This document shows positions 46,301 through 59,625 of a stretch of DNA of 64,000 nt, piece after piece (the first letter of the stretch is position 1; every line of letters begins with the position of its first letter). The position numbers were made by a program, and so were the translations under genes. The notes under the pieces were generated by a model that ran no database searches, had not been told where the DNA came from, and saw nothing but the letters and a program-made list of their open reading frames with translations. Source of the stretch: Gavia stellata (taxonomy: Eukaryota; Chordata; Aves; Gaviiformes; Gaviidae); contig NC_082600.1 in the NCBI RefSeq assembly GCF_030936135.1, positions 5,832,821-5,896,820 on the forward strand, in the 5' to 3' direction.

Positions 46301-49300
46301 ATCTGAACCTGGACCACATTGTATCTGCAGCAGGAATTTACCGAATAGTCAGCATGGACAAAATACAAGGTATTACCAACAGCACCTTTTAGGCTGGAGA
46401 AAACCAAGCCCACCCAAAGCCGTGTCCACCCTGAGAGCACCATGGCAGGAAATGCCTGCAGCCGTCGATCCCAAAGGAGCCGTTAGATGAGAGTTTTGTG
46501 GATCCTAGTTTGGGAAGTGCAAGCTTCCTTGGAAGAGCTGCTATAGCACCTTACGGCTGTCAGTGGGAAGCTCACAGGGGCACTTCGGGGTTGTTCCTAA
46601 ACTCCCTTCCCTTCATGCCGCCCCAAGTTATTCATGTGCAGGGAACAGAGAATAGAGTTGTAACTCCCAGTTTGACTCCTATTGATATCAATGCTAAAAA
46701 TTCCTTAGGCACGAGTAGGACCCGTTCGGGCCCAGCGTGGGCCACTTGGATAGGTACATCGCCTCAATTATCTAAAATTTTCCTTCATTATTTCCACAAA
46801 TCTCTTTTTGCCCTTCGATGCACCAATCTGCCAATTTTTGCAAAAATAAGATGATGATTCATGCAGGGGAAGCAGGATCTGAGAAAAAACAGGCTCTGTT
46901 CTCCTAAAAATATCCTAAAAATTCTCTCTCTAGTGAGCAGACCGGCAATAAAGCCACTGGCTCTCTCCACCCACACCCAGATTCAAAGGACCAGAGGTTC
47001 ATTGCTTCCTGCAGCCCTTCCAGGAGACAGGACAACTAGCAGTGTATCTCCAAGAGGCTTTCAGGAGAATCCAGCATCCTTGGAACTTTAGTGCTGGTCC
47101 GTAAGGAGCTGCTGCATGTGTGGGATGTCTGGAGGGACAGCAGTCCCATCAGTCCATCCCAAGTCAACGGGGCTGGAGAGGAGCTGGAAAACAGAGGAGC
47201 TGTGCTTCTCCCAGGGGAAGGGATGGCCCACTGTGCCCCTAACCTCACCTCTCCGCCCGCAAAGGGGCTGCAGAGCTCTCCCCAAAGGCTTCCCATGCAA
47301 GATGCGCCCGTCACTGAGATGGCTTATCCTCAACAAATCAAGCCAAATGTTGATGGGGAGGTCTCAACCCTCATGGAGTTTTTTTCAAGGACTCACAACC
47401 CACAATGCACCTAAAAATCAGGTATTTTAAGGCAAAGGCCTGCCCCATTTCCCCTTCTTGCTTTCACGAAGCCTCCTAGGAACCTGGTTGAGCTCCAGAT
47501 AATTTTCTGCAAGCCTGATGCCATCTGTAGCAACACGTAACAGCAGAGAACTAAACCCAACCCATTTTCTTCCCAATGAGATCAGCTGGTTGCTTTTGAT
47601 TTTCTCTAGAAACCTATCACTTCAGGAGCTTTTTTTTTTCTTTTTTTTTTTTTTTTTGTTGAAGTCAAAGTCTGTTTCCCGTTTGGTAGGTGACCTGTTT
47701 AATGTTTTCCCTGTGTCTGGGAACTCCTTAGTGTAATTAGCGACCTTTGAACTCCACAACTAATCCTGAGCTATTTTGTATTCCTTACTCATCTTTAAGG
47801 CTGGACCTTTCTTTTCTTTTGAGTCCGCTGCCACAATTAAAGAAGAAACAGCTGCATTTCAAAGGGATTCCAATTCCAGAAGCTTAATCGTGATTGACAT
47901 GTTCTTATTCTAAGCTATAAGAAACTCTAAGAGTCCTTTCTTGGGTTAAAACTTCAATCATTTTCTAAAAAATTATCTCAATATGGATTTTATTCATTTT
48001 CTTTGATAACCATTCTTTGCGATTTTTTTTAACTTGAAAGATGCTTTGAGTTTGCGATGAATATGAACTGCGCCCACCGAAAGAATGAATGGTGTCAGGC
48101 ACAGGCTAGATGCAGAAGTGGCTAAATTCCATTTATTGTCAAAATCTGATTATGAAACCTGACGTCCGCCATGTAGCTTGACATCCTTCCACATGCCCAA
48201 AAGGTAGGAGAGGTGGAAGCGCTTGCAAAATGAACCCCAGGAAGGCTGGGGAGGGAGACGGCAAGAGAGCATTCTCCAGAAATCTACTTTATTTAACTGT
48301 TTTTCCCAATTTTTATAGCGCAGATTAAAAAGCCATTGCCTTACAGCCCTGGAAGAGCCCTTCTTCTCTCTTCGAGAAATGAATTCGCCATGAAAAGTCA
48401 CAGCAAAAAGCGACTGCCATAAACCAGAGATAATTTGTATGGTTTAAAATCGTTGCCACAACCACACAACAAACCCTGAACAAGCCTCCGGTGGTTAAAT
48501 CTCTTCCAAGGGCTGATCCTAGAAAATGATGGCAGCCTGTTGGGTCCGTTATTTAATTATCTCCGTCTCACTTATTCAGCGTGACCTCCGAAAGACGGGC
48601 TTAAAAAGAAAAAAAAAAAAAAAAAGCCTGAAAATCTGTTTGTGTGCATGTGTTTGCACAGATCCACACGCGCGGTGGGCACACCGATCCGCGGGCATCG
48701 CTTGGAGCCGCGGGTATAAACCTGCACGGAATGATCCCAAAGAGCCCCGGGTAAGGCAGCAGGCAAGACCCAGTGTTGCTAAGACAAAGGTCAAATAAAA
48801 AAAGGATGTTAATAAACAGCCCTCCGGTTTAAAGGGACTTTTTTTTAAGGATTACATCTTAAATTCCAACAAATCAGATTTAGGAGTTACTGAAAGTGAA
48901 ATTGATCCATCCCTCAGCCAAACTTTGCAATACTTTCCTGTTCTGACATCATTTAGATAGTTAGCTGTATTATCAGATTAAAAACCATTGTACAGGGCCG
49001 CTGAAAGGAAAAGGAGCCAAAAAGCTAAACACTGCCTGAATTCTGAACCTTTTAACCTGGCTGAAGTACGTTGGTCCCTGTTATGCAAATACCTTCAATC
49101 CTCTGCTAAGTTCAGTGGAAATAATTTTCTTGAATGACAGGTTTATTCAGCAAGGATTCAGTTGGCGATTAATCCCCCTTTGATCTAAGGTATTTCACTT
49201 AACTACCAGTTACCTCGTCCTGACAAAGTGCAACCGAGATTAGGGAGATCACTAGAACACGACCAGGGTGTGCGTTTATTCTCCCCAACCGTTCAAAGCG

Positions 49301-51700
49301 AAGGGCCAAGAATGCAATCTATTTTCCGTATTTGAAGATGGAAAGTCCTGTCTCCCAAGTTAGAAAGTCAATTGAATACCAAATGGTGTTTGGTCCTGAC
49401 GGAACGGGACAAACGGCTGAGACATCGTCTTCAAAACCAAGATATTCCCACTAACTGTGATTTTTGCTACGACCTACCCCCAGACCTTGTTTTGCAGCCA
49501 GGTTTCTCCTCGCCCTTACAAAGCTGCGGCTTTATTTCAGATTAGCGCGTGGCGCGTGTAAAAGATCTCTGCTTTTGAAAAAGCAGATGAGGCACAATGT
49601 TTTCCAGTTTTAATCTGTTCAATATTATTCCTTGGGATTCATTTTGCTTTTTGCTAAAAATCCCTTTCCTATTTCTCCAATGAGTGCCACCGTGGTGCAA
49701 CATTTTGTGCCAAAACCTGTTTATGAAAGAAAATACATCACGACAGATTACAGAAGTCATTCACTAAAATAAAAAATTTCAGGCAACTGCTATGTGGCTG
49801 CCTGACATCTGAAGTAATATGTTTTTTTCTCTGCTTACTCATTCGCCAATATGCTGTCTTTTTGCTGAATTATGACATCATTTTGTAGAAGCGTAAACTG
49901 CAAAAACGCTGAAGCGACCCAGACGGCACCACGGGAGCACGGTCCTGATCCGGGGCTTAGCTGGGTCAGCCCGTGAGAAGCTGATTACGGGATTGGGCGT
50001 AAAGCTGTATTTTCTTATTGCAAGTGGAAAGGCGGAACAATATCATTTGGGGGATTTTTTGTTGTTGTTGTTAAAGTGGCTGCCAAGTTTTTCACTCTAA
50101 AATCTCTGATTTTAGGGGCTTGTTTTACCTAAATATGCCTGAGAGAGGGGAGAAAAATTATTTTATTACACCCTTAGGACTTTCCCCATCCTGAGATATT
50201 AGGGAGTTACTTAAACAAATTCCTTGTCTGTAGGATCTGTTAAAATCAACCTCCTAAAGCTAAACTGTGTACATATGTCTTTGCAGTAGCGGGGCTGTAT
50301 TTGGGCTTTTCTACGTTCCACAGGCAACCTTTAAACCATCTTTCAGATATGTTGTTGGGTTTTTTATTCACTTATGTTAAATACTTTGAGTTTTTTAAAA
50401 AGCTGCTCCGCAGGGTGAGTACTTGCATGTGAAGGGGCTGCAGCCTGCGCTGGGTTCCCCCACTCTGGCTGCGTTCCCTCCTCATTTACTCCCATTTCCA
50501 CTGAAAATTTCCAAAGCGTTTCCTTGCGGGACTCCTTGCCCGCAAGAGTCGCAAAATCCCTCCGAAGGCTCATCGAAGGCCCCCATCACACTTGATCAGG
50601 TCAATAATACACAAACTAAGTAGGATTTGCACTTGAGACAGTAACAGCTTCTTAAGAGCCGTTACAGTGTAGTGGGTTTAAGAAAGAAATCCCTTTTACA
50701 AAATGCCAAAATCTGGAGTAACGTGGTAGTCTGTAAGGCTTTAGGGTCTTCCTGGTAAATGTAATGTTGCACGTACTCATGATTTGATAAAAATAAAAAG
50801 GCAGGATTTTAAAATATTTTCTATATTGAGTATATGAACTCCACAACGAGCCAGTGAAGGAAAGAAATTAAGCTTTGAAAATAAGCCCCAACTGTTGTCT
50901 GCCTAACGTTATGGTATAACAAATACGACACAGTGACCACAAGCAATCAAAGCAAAGCCCCATGCTGGTCTCTGTACTGCCTCGTTGGTGATAGATAATT
51001 GATGACTCGATTTAGCTAATGACGAGATTAAATTATATAGGAAGATTGGGTTGTATTTATACAAGATATAGAAAATGCCTCAACATCATCCCTTGCATTT
51101 GAAGCAAAAAGAAAAACGTGGAGGGGATGTTCTTTCTTTGCAATGGTTGTGTGTGTCTGTGTTCATGTATATACAACATATATGTATCTATACAGTATAA
51201 ATAAGATGAGAAATATCTGAAGAGAAAATACCTGAATGGCATTTATCAGTTTCGTTGGCTGTTTTTCCCAAATTGAATGATAATAAACTTTCATCAAACA
51301 CATAATACAGGATGATATTCTATTCTGCTTACATTAAAAGCTACTCCCTAATTAATCATAGGAAGCCGTTGCTTAATTTCTTAAGAAATAGCCATTTGTT
51401 AAACAACAGAAGGCATCTCCAACATCCCCAGTGTGGGGCTTTATTCCCTTTTCAGCCCTCAGCAGCATTTCTGGAGGACAAATACCTTAAGCCACCTTGC
51501 ACTGCACAGAGCTCTGTTTTAAGTGTAACGTGCAATAGGTCAACCTCTTAATTTCAATAAAGGGCAGGGATATATTATTAATAAAGGAAGAACTTTATTT
51601 ACTTCAGCAACGTTGCAGTTTTCATGGGAAAGGCTGATGTTCTTCAAAGGCCTTTTCTGCCCCCCGGTGGTGACACTAAACCAGCGCTTCAGCTGCAAAA
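43398..51700. other. Intergenic, no gene seen
   Basis: Downstream of AP5M1. Open frames up to 118 codons (near 45.2, 46.5 and 47.1 kb) show no domain or splice partner. T-rich (47,630-47,657) and A-rich (48,606-48,624) homopolymers are present. Motif-dense AT-rich DNA around 48.9-49.3 kb is discussed among the findings. Confidence 0.6.
45505..45565. repeat. Short degenerate AGTAAGCTTAG repeat
   Basis: Repeated 'agtaagct', 'agtaaact' and 'ggtaagcttag' words, with HindIII-like AAGCTT twice, form a small low-complexity tandem array. Confidence 0.6.
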
Positions 51701-51704
51701 AACA

Positions 51705-51903
51705 GCCTTTCTTTACTGAGAGAGTGGTGAAGCACTGGAAGAGGCTGCCCAGGGAAGTGGTGGAGTCACCATCCCTGGAGGGGTTCAAGGAACGTGTGGA
51801 CGTGGCACTGCGGGACATGGTTTAGTGGGCATGGTGGGGTTAGTTGATGGTTGGACTTGAGGATCTTACAGGTCTTTTCCAACCTTAGTGATTCTGTGAT
51901 TCG
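51705..51903 (+). mobile_element. CR1 LINE 3' end fragment
   Basis: Typical CR1 3' terminus: 'gtggtgaagcactggaagag', then 'ggctgcccagggaagtggtgg', 'ccatccctggaggggttcaa', 'gatcttacaggtcttttcca' and a short ATTCTGTGATTC tail. It is a 5'-truncated copy with a remnant of the ORF2 C-terminal coding region and is not functional. CR1 is the dominant LINE of birds. Confidence 0.88.
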
Positions 51904-54733
51904 CCATTTATTTATGGTGCTTATATATGGCATGTGGGTATTCCAGCAGGTCACTGGTTCACTGGTGCAATTGGTTTGCTGCACCCTTATCTCCTGTGAG
52001 CACTGCACACTCCTTTGCTCTGCTGCCTTGGATTTGGCCATCCTGGTCTTCACCCTTTTTATTTTATTTTTTCATTTATTGCTCCTCTAGGTAGATGTTT
52101 CCTCAGAGTGTGGCTAGGGGTAGCTTAATTTTGGGGCTGGAAGCGGGTCAGGAATGACTTTGTTACCGAAGCTTGGCCTTTGCAAATATTTAGGTTTGTT
52201 CTCAGCTTAATGCCGCAGCAGCTCCCGACCCCTCTGAGCCCAGAGCAGACCTGTCTTCAGCCCGGGCCGCTGCAGCTCCCCGGGATGGTCTGGGTGAGCA
52301 GAGGTACGTCACGCTGGGAAAACCTCTAATGACTACAACAAACTGTGCAAAGCTTTGAAATGGACTCAGGATTATATTCTCAAATTGCTATAAAATCACT
52401 TTGCCACTTGCAGGACTTCTCCAAGGTTTCTTCCAGTTTTGAGATGCCACACCTGCAAGGCTCAGAGCACAATATTATGCGCTTTCACCACTAAACCTCA
52501 TTAAAAATGCAATAGCAAGCATGAACTATGGTTTTGTTTCCATTTATCTACTTACTGGCAGAAAAAGAGTGTCCATACTTAAACCTGAGCGTCAGACTCC
52601 AGTTGGTATCGTCGTATTTATTGATACCAGTGGGTGAGCTGAGATTGCAGACCAAGCAATTAGAAAAATAATGCTTCGCGTTGCTAAAACAGACACATTT
52701 GGCCTCGAGTCGCAGAGAGAACAAGCAGCATGAAACGACATCAATCCATTCTTACAAAATCACTTCAAATCGCTGCACTCCCAATCCTTGCTCTAATGCA
52801 TCGATTATGCTTCTCAATCCCATTTGTGCTTGTTCAAGGAGCAGGCTGGAGAATAACCACTGCCAGATGAAGGGAGTTTTATTGTCCGACCAATTTGAGA
52901 AGAGAATCGGGGGGCTATCACTGGGGGAATAAGTCATCTCTAGACATTTCTTCACCTTCTCAACAGGTGCACATATCTGTTTCTGCAGCCGAAGGGAGCC
53001 GCTTTCCTACATGAAACCGTAGATCCGCAGGCAAGCTCCTGGTGGCACTTCTAATTCAATTAACTTACTCACTGGAACTACCGGAGAAACTAAATATGAC
53101 GAGAACAAGAGGAGAGGTTGGGCCAAATTAATAGGACGAGATCCTTTTACAGGCTGGCCAGCAATCCTGATCAGCAGCCCTGAAAAGCAAATTGGAACAA
53201 GCAAATTGCTGTTGAAAAATTCTTTCAGCACTCGGCTGTTGCTACTCAGCCGGTCATTGCCGGGAGTCAGAGGTTGAAAAATCCCGGGTTGGTGCTGACA
53301 ATGGAGGCATTATTATGACAAACATTTACATTTTATTTATTGAAGTGTTGGAGGTAGATTAGTCTCATCTTCAACTGCTCTGCATGGACTGCACCATTCT
53401 GAGGGAAGACTAGTGGAAAACAAGCATTTTATTGCGGGGAAAAAAAAATAAATCACATTTCCCACTCCCAGCCTAATGAAAGGAAAGATTACACTCAGGA
53501 GAAAACTTTCTTCCCCCATGACTCCTTTTTAGGAGAAGTGCAGGATAGGGGATTTTTTTCCTGATTCCAAATCAAGTTCTCTTGAAAATAATGTCATTTT
53601 TTGCATATGGCTGACTTGACATGTGCTTTATGCAAAAGTCCTGCTGCTTTCTTTCATGGAGACCAGTGTACAGAGCAAACAATCCGTTCAAAGTGTCCAA
53701 TCAAAGCTTTATACACAGGCAAACTAGTGTGTGGGTATTTTTTAAGTGGTTGTGTAATTGAATATAGTGATCACATATGCATGGGATATTCGTTAGCTTG
53801 TAAAAAGAATAATTGCATGTTCATAGCTACAATTTCCACTGAACCTTTTGACTTTAAATAAGCAGTGGAAAAGGAGAGGGAGGGGAAGCTGAGCTGGGGG
53901 AGCGGAGACTAGCAGCAAATCACATGCACATCATGAGACATTCTTCTTCTGACTTACGTCCTGGATTTTATTTTATAGACAATAAATCACCGACGCATCT
54001 GTAGAATAAAGTGTTAGGGGAAAGAAAAGGGAAACATGCCCAGTTAGAGCCCAAGTGAATGGTTTCAACTGGAAGAATAATCACAGCGATTAAGCTGCAA
54101 GTTCCTCTCTCTCGTGGCAGTGCTGGCTCCAGCACAGCGGGTCCCATGGCAGGGCTCGTGCTTCTGGGGAGGGCTCTGACCTCAGATGTCCATGGGGGGG
54201 CACCTTCTCGGGGAGTCTGACCTAAAAATCTTGAGGACTGCTGCTATAGAGGAACAATATCCATTGCCACCCTCCTCCTCGTCTCTTGTGTGACGGGGCA
54301 CACAGCAGAGAGCAGGTCTGGTGCTGATGTTTTTCACAGTAATGACCTCAAATCCAGCTCTGTCCTTGTCAATTATTTGGGAAAGCTAAGCCCCAAATCC
54401 TTTTAGTCTCTCCTGCCGCTTGTGCCTGCTGGCCCACAGACAAGAGCCAAGGGAGCGCTTGTTCAAGGGAAATTGTTTTCCATTTTTCTGTGGTTTCCTT
54501 CTCTTCTCCTTGACATCTGGGGGCAGAGTGGAAGGAAAGACGAGAGAGAGGGCAGCAGCCAGTCCCTGATCCTTGGGTCAGAAGAGTGCTGGCCCCACTC
54601 CCAGACTCGGCACTGACCCCAGGGGTAGGCTTTGTGTGTCGGGTGCTCTTGGCCAGCAAGGCTGCTGGTGACCTGCCTGCCCAGGCCCTGCCTTTCTCTA
54701 GAAAGCTGTGAGCCTCCAGCGCTCTTCCTCCAA
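51904..54733. other. Intergenic, no gene seen
   Basis: AT-rich unique sequence. A stretch near 53,590-53,860 is rich in POU-like and TCF/LEF-like words (see findings). No gene or repeat family is recognised. Confidence 0.6.
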
Positions 54734-54734
54734 T

Positions 54735-55522
54735 TGTATGAGGTTCAGTTGTATGAGGTTCAACAAGGCCAAGTGCCGAGTCCTGCACTTGGGTCACAAC
54801 AACCCCATGCAACGCTACAGGCTTGGGGACGAGTGGCTGGAAAGCTGCCCGGCGGAAAAGGACCTGGGGGTGTTGGTCGACAGCCGGCTGAATATGAGCC
54901 AGCAGTGTGCCCAGGTGGCCAAGAAGGCCAACGGCATCCTGGCCTGTATCAGAAATAGTGTGGCCAGCAGGAGTAGGGAGGTGATCATGCCCCCGTACTC
55001 GGCGCTGGGGAGGCTGTGTTCAGTTTTGGGCCCCTCACTCCAAGAAGGACATTGAGGTGCTGGAGCGTGTCCAGAGAAGGGCGACGAAGCTGGTGAGGGG
55101 TCTGGAGCACAAGTCTGATGAGGAGCGGCTGAGGGAGCTGGGGTTGTTCAGTCTGGAGAAGAGGAGGCTGAGGGGAGACCTCATCGCTCTCTACAACTAC
55201 CTGAAAGGGGGTTGTGGTGAGGTGGGTGTTGGTCTCTTCTCAAGTAACGAGCAACAGGACAAGAGGAAATGGCCTCCAGTTGTGCCAGGGAAGGTTTAGA
55301 TTGGATATTAGGAAAAATTTCTTCACCGAAATGGTTGTCAGGCATTGAACAGGCTGCCCAGGGAAGTGGTTGAGTCACCATCCCTGGAGGTGTTTAAAAG
55401 ATGTGTGGATGAGGCGCTTAGGGACATGGTTTAGTGGTGGACTTGGCAGTGCTAGGTTAACGGTTGAACTCGATGATCTTAAAGGTCTTTTGAACCTAAA
55501 CAATTCTATGATTCTATGATTC
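54735..55522 (+). mobile_element. CR1 LINE fragment with ORF2 C-terminal remnant
   Basis: A 5'-truncated CR1 of about 790 bp. From about 54,762 the plus strand encodes the end of the reverse-transcriptase ORF ([15 protein letters not shown], then [13 protein letters not shown]). The frame shifts between about 55,000 and 55,060, where [16 protein letters not shown] resumes in another frame, so the ORF is broken. The 3' end carries the ATTCTATG microsatellite tail typical of CR1 (55,503-55,522). A 14 bp word (TTGTATGAGGTTCA) is repeated in tandem at 54,734 and 54,749 at the 5' border. Confidence 0.92.
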
Positions 55523-58500
55523 CCCAACAGAAGAAGGCACACTTGTCCAGCCTGCCTTGACATGCGGTCATGGTACCAGGCAGGGGCTGTGGCAACACAG
55601 TCATAAAGGGCAAGAGCATTTTTGGGGTGATCTTTTGCCTGTAGAACCCAAAGGGGGGCACTCCACAGACCACAACATCTCTCCTGCCCCACACTCCAGA
55701 AGCAGCAGGAAAGTGAGTCCCAAAGCAATCCAACAAGGTGCATCTTGCAGCAAACATATGCACGTTCATTCTGGCTCTTCCTAGGCAACCAAGGCTAGAA
55801 CAAGCCATAACAGCTCCAACCTATGCTGGAGATTTGATGCCATGCTCAGCCAGCCCTAAGATCTGGGATGATGGCCAAGGTCCATCTTGATCTCCAAAGC
55901 TGCACCAGATTGAATTGCAATGAGATCACGCTGGCCAGCAAACCTACTACTTCAAGACTTGCATGCCTACAAGGAAGTGTTGCTTTTTTTTCCTTCTGAA
56001 AGACAAAAACTGGCATAAACCATCCTTTCTGTGACTGCCCTCCAATGTTCCCTCTTCCCGTCTTGTGCCTGGGAGATGGTGCAGCCCCAAAGCAAGGACT
56101 ACCTTTGCTCTGTGCCTTGTACAATGCCACCAGCGAATTTCACAAAAGCACAACCTAAACAACTTGCTCAAGCAAAAATCCAGAAGTGCTCCTGTCAGTG
56201 TCCAGCTAAATCATCTTCTGCAGTGAAACTTGGAGCACCATCATGCACTAAGGAAGGATGGAAAGGAAAGGTGTCCACTGGATTTCTTTTGCAAAAGCAT
56301 GATCATATATGGAAGGAACTGTTCCACCCATTTTAGATGAGATTAGCAATAAATCTTTATTTATTCCTGGAGAATGGGTGTAGGATCCCTTTACACACCC
56401 TTGTAAGCCTAGAGCAACCCTAGCAGCGTGAATAGTTGGACTACTGACACCTGGTCCAAACAGTAAGGTCGCTGTATTAAATTCTTTGCAACCTTTAATT
56501 CCAGTGACTTTATTTAAAGCATTCAATATTTTCTATCATTTTTGTTTCAACTTATTTTTAGCCTTTTTCACTGTCAAATGTATTGAAGCTGACATAATTA
56601 GCGCTCTGACTTCCCCAAAGGCATGTATTTACCTACTTGTTAAAAGGCTTTTTCCATGCTGCCATGCTGTTGCTGTGACAAGATGACTTTGAAGGCACAG
56701 TAGGTAAAATAATATTGTATATTGCACAGCAACCCCAACAACGAAATGTTAATTTAACCAATAAAGTAACCACATCATAATTATAATAATCACTATTCCT
56801 TATCTCTTAACGGGGCTAAAAGTGGAATTCAGATTTGCCATGTAGTGCTTGTCAGCTCTGAAATTACTACGCAAATCACTCAGAGCAGTGAAGTTTTTAG
56901 CCCCATGGCCTCTAACTCATGGAAAGCAAGGAAAGGATTCTCTGGAGGAGACCAATGTGGTCTCATAGCCACCATCTTCCTTCTCCAGCTCCCTCCTGCT
57001 CCAGCTTCCCATCCTGCTATGATTTTCCTTGTCAACGAATAGGACATTCGGGTGGATATTTGAGATTTTTCCATCTTAGTACTTCTCCAACTGCTGTTAA
57101 TGCATCCCTCTGCTCCATAATTCTAGGAGTCAAGCAAAAGAGCCATCTTTAAAGCAACCAAATCAAGGCATTAACCCTGAGGAGCAGGTCAAGGGCAACA
57201 CCATTACCCACAGAGCAAGGGGACCTCTCAGTTTGGCCCAGCCCAGCTGGTGTCACAGGTTGGACCTACACTTTCCCATGTTCTGCGCTTGGCTGTGCTA
57301 GGGGATGGTCATCCACACCATCCAGACTGGGCCAAGTTTGGGGAACATGTGGCTCCCAACTCTTTTACATGTTTTCATCTTCCTTCCATCAAAATCAAGG
57401 TGTAAAAATGGCAGTGCTCGGGCAGGTCTCGCTCCAGTAGCAAGTCATCCAGGGGGTGTGCTGGGACATACTCTCTGATCAGGTAATTTGCAATCAGCCA
57501 TAGGATTTAGCTATCATTCTTTTGTGCTTCTAAACCTCTCTGCTGGCTTTGAAAGTCCCATCCTGAATCTCATTCCCAGTGTCACATAAATAAATGGATG
57601 TCAAGTTCTCTTTTAGACTCAGAAATGAGTTACTGAAAATATAGCAAATCTGTAGCAATGATGGACAATTAGGAAGGCACAGAGCTTACAGTGGGAAAGA
57701 AAGGGAAAGAGAGAGATGGAGAGTCTTTTTGTGTTTGTACGCATGGCAAAGAGATATGACAATCCTGCAAAAACTGTGCTTGCCCTTTTGCTAAGCAGCA
57801 AGTTAGAAAAACTGTGGTTCAGTGTAGCTTGAGGGAGGATGATCTAAAGCTGTACAAGGGAATTAGCATGTCTTAATCCATGGCTGCTCCCCAAAACGGC
57901 AAGGCAGGAGCCATCTCAGGGTGGTTATCTCAGCTCCAGCGAGGAAGAGTCTGGCACTGCAGATCTCACTGCTTGGAGCAGCAGTGAAAGGGCAATTGGC
58001 CCCAGCCTGTGCCCGGGGTCCCACACGTGGCATGAGACCCACAAGCAGACTCAAAACATCCAGGGACTGAGCTGTGCTTGGGAACCATGTCCAGCTCAAG
58101 AGAAAGGGGCTGGCTTTACAACCCCCTTCCATGGCAGAGACAGGATGGTCCAGCACTAGCTCAGCCCTCAGCAAGGGCAAGCTCAAGAACCTGTGCTAGG
58201 GAAGTGCCACGAACCTGCCTGAGATGTGGGGCAAGACTTTTAGTGCAAATAGACCTGTGCAGGCTGGACAGGAGGCAGCTGCAGGCGGAAGACCGCTTAG
58301 ATCTCTCAACACGGTGCTAAGCCTGGACTAATACCTGCTCCTGCTCCAGGATGTGGCTTCCAGACCCAAGACGCCTGGGATCCTGCTGGCCAGGAGCCCC
58401 TGTGGTACAGGGGCAGCTGCTGTCCCCCTGAGGGGATGGATCGGTAAGTGATCCCAAGAACGTCTCGACATCCTCTGCAGAGGAGCTTTATGAGGATAAT

Positions 58501-59359
58501 TATGTTACAGGCTGTGCGGCGTTGAGATAATCTAGCACCACGAGCCTGTGTGAGGTCCGAAAACAGATTTTTCCCTTCTCACATTTTATGGGGTGTGGAA
58601 ATAAAGCCAATCCACATCCCAGGCCAAATCCCCCAGCCAGATGCCAATCTGGCTCCTGACTGTGATCCTCAAGCTAATATTAACTTGTCACAGAGGCAAC
58701 AGCAGAAATGAAAAATGTGAAGAGAGCGCCTGGGTCCATGCTAGCATAGGTTTTCAATTTTGCTTCAGATTTTTTGACAGGAAAATTGGTCTATGACTTT
58801 GCAAGATACCTTAGGTGTCACCATTAAAAATCATCATACCTAACGCTTGCTACAGGCAGGTTTTCACGATGCCATAGTCTTTCCCTTGCCTTAAAAATCC
58901 ATGGAAACAGCAGTGTTTCAGGTAGCACGGTGCAGTAAACCTTGGTAAATACTGGACTGCAGTCCTTAAATGGCACTGACCAAATCACGCAGAAGAAGAA
59001 GCAAGAAACGAAGCAGCTCTTGGTGAGGCCAGTGGCTGCTGTAAGCCAGGGCTCACGTTGTCCTTTCGCACTACTAGCCAATATGAATGCAAGATATTTC
59101 CTATATTTCCCATTGCTACATCCAAAGTTGATCTTTCTTCTTTCTTTTCCTCCGGGGATATCGCAGGGGCTAGATACCAGAAAATTACCCACAGCGAATC
59201 CATCCTTCCCTCTGGCTAATGAGGAAATGTACCAGTAACTCTTTCCCCTGTGTTAAAAGAGAGGGGGTTTAAGCCGTCTCCACATGCCTTCTCGTCACCC
59301 CAGCACTCCCAAGAGCATTTAACACCAAATCCGCAACACGCATGGCATTTCCCAGGTCT
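55523..59359. other. Intergenic, no gene seen
   Basis: Moderate GC, unique-looking. Open frames up to 137 codons partly derive from the neighbouring CR1 in antisense or lack any resemblance. No RNA gene is recognised. Confidence 0.55.
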
Positions 59360-59625
59360 CAGCGGTGAGAAACCTTCATTGTCACCGGCAAATACCACTT
59401 TGTACATTCTGGGGACTAATGGTGAGAAAATGTAACCGTGCCTCTTTTTAATTTTCTCATCAGGTTAGAGGCATGTACGTCGTAGGGGTTAATTGTCAGA
59501 AACTTTAATTGTTACCCTATGACTCCTGCTTCCCTTGTGTGTTAGTGGCACGCAGTCGGGGCTAATAGTGAGAAAATTTGACTGTAGCTCTACCACACTC
59601 TCTTCATTAGGCTAATGGAACATTT
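59360..59625. repeat. Degenerate ~73 bp tandem repeat with TAAT motifs
   Basis: Three units start with GGGG at 59,411, 59,485 and 59,558 (spacing 74 and 73), each reading GGGG, then (A/T/C)TAAT or TTAATT, then GT(G/C)AGAAA(A/C). A shorter partial unit (GGTGAGAAAC) is at 59,364. Each unit carries a homeodomain-type TAAT core. The units are diverged, so the array is old. Confidence 0.65.

Noticed and set aside
45187-47430. Several 100-118 codon frames downstream of AP5M1 as novel genes
   Set aside because: They overlap in opposite strands and shifted frames, have no recognisable domain or exon partners, and lie in unremarkable intergenic DNA.
54708-55299. Two adjacent frames of 115 and 80 codons as host genes
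   Set aside because: They are the frameshifted C-terminal remnant of CR1 ORF2, followed by the CR1 3' microsatellite.
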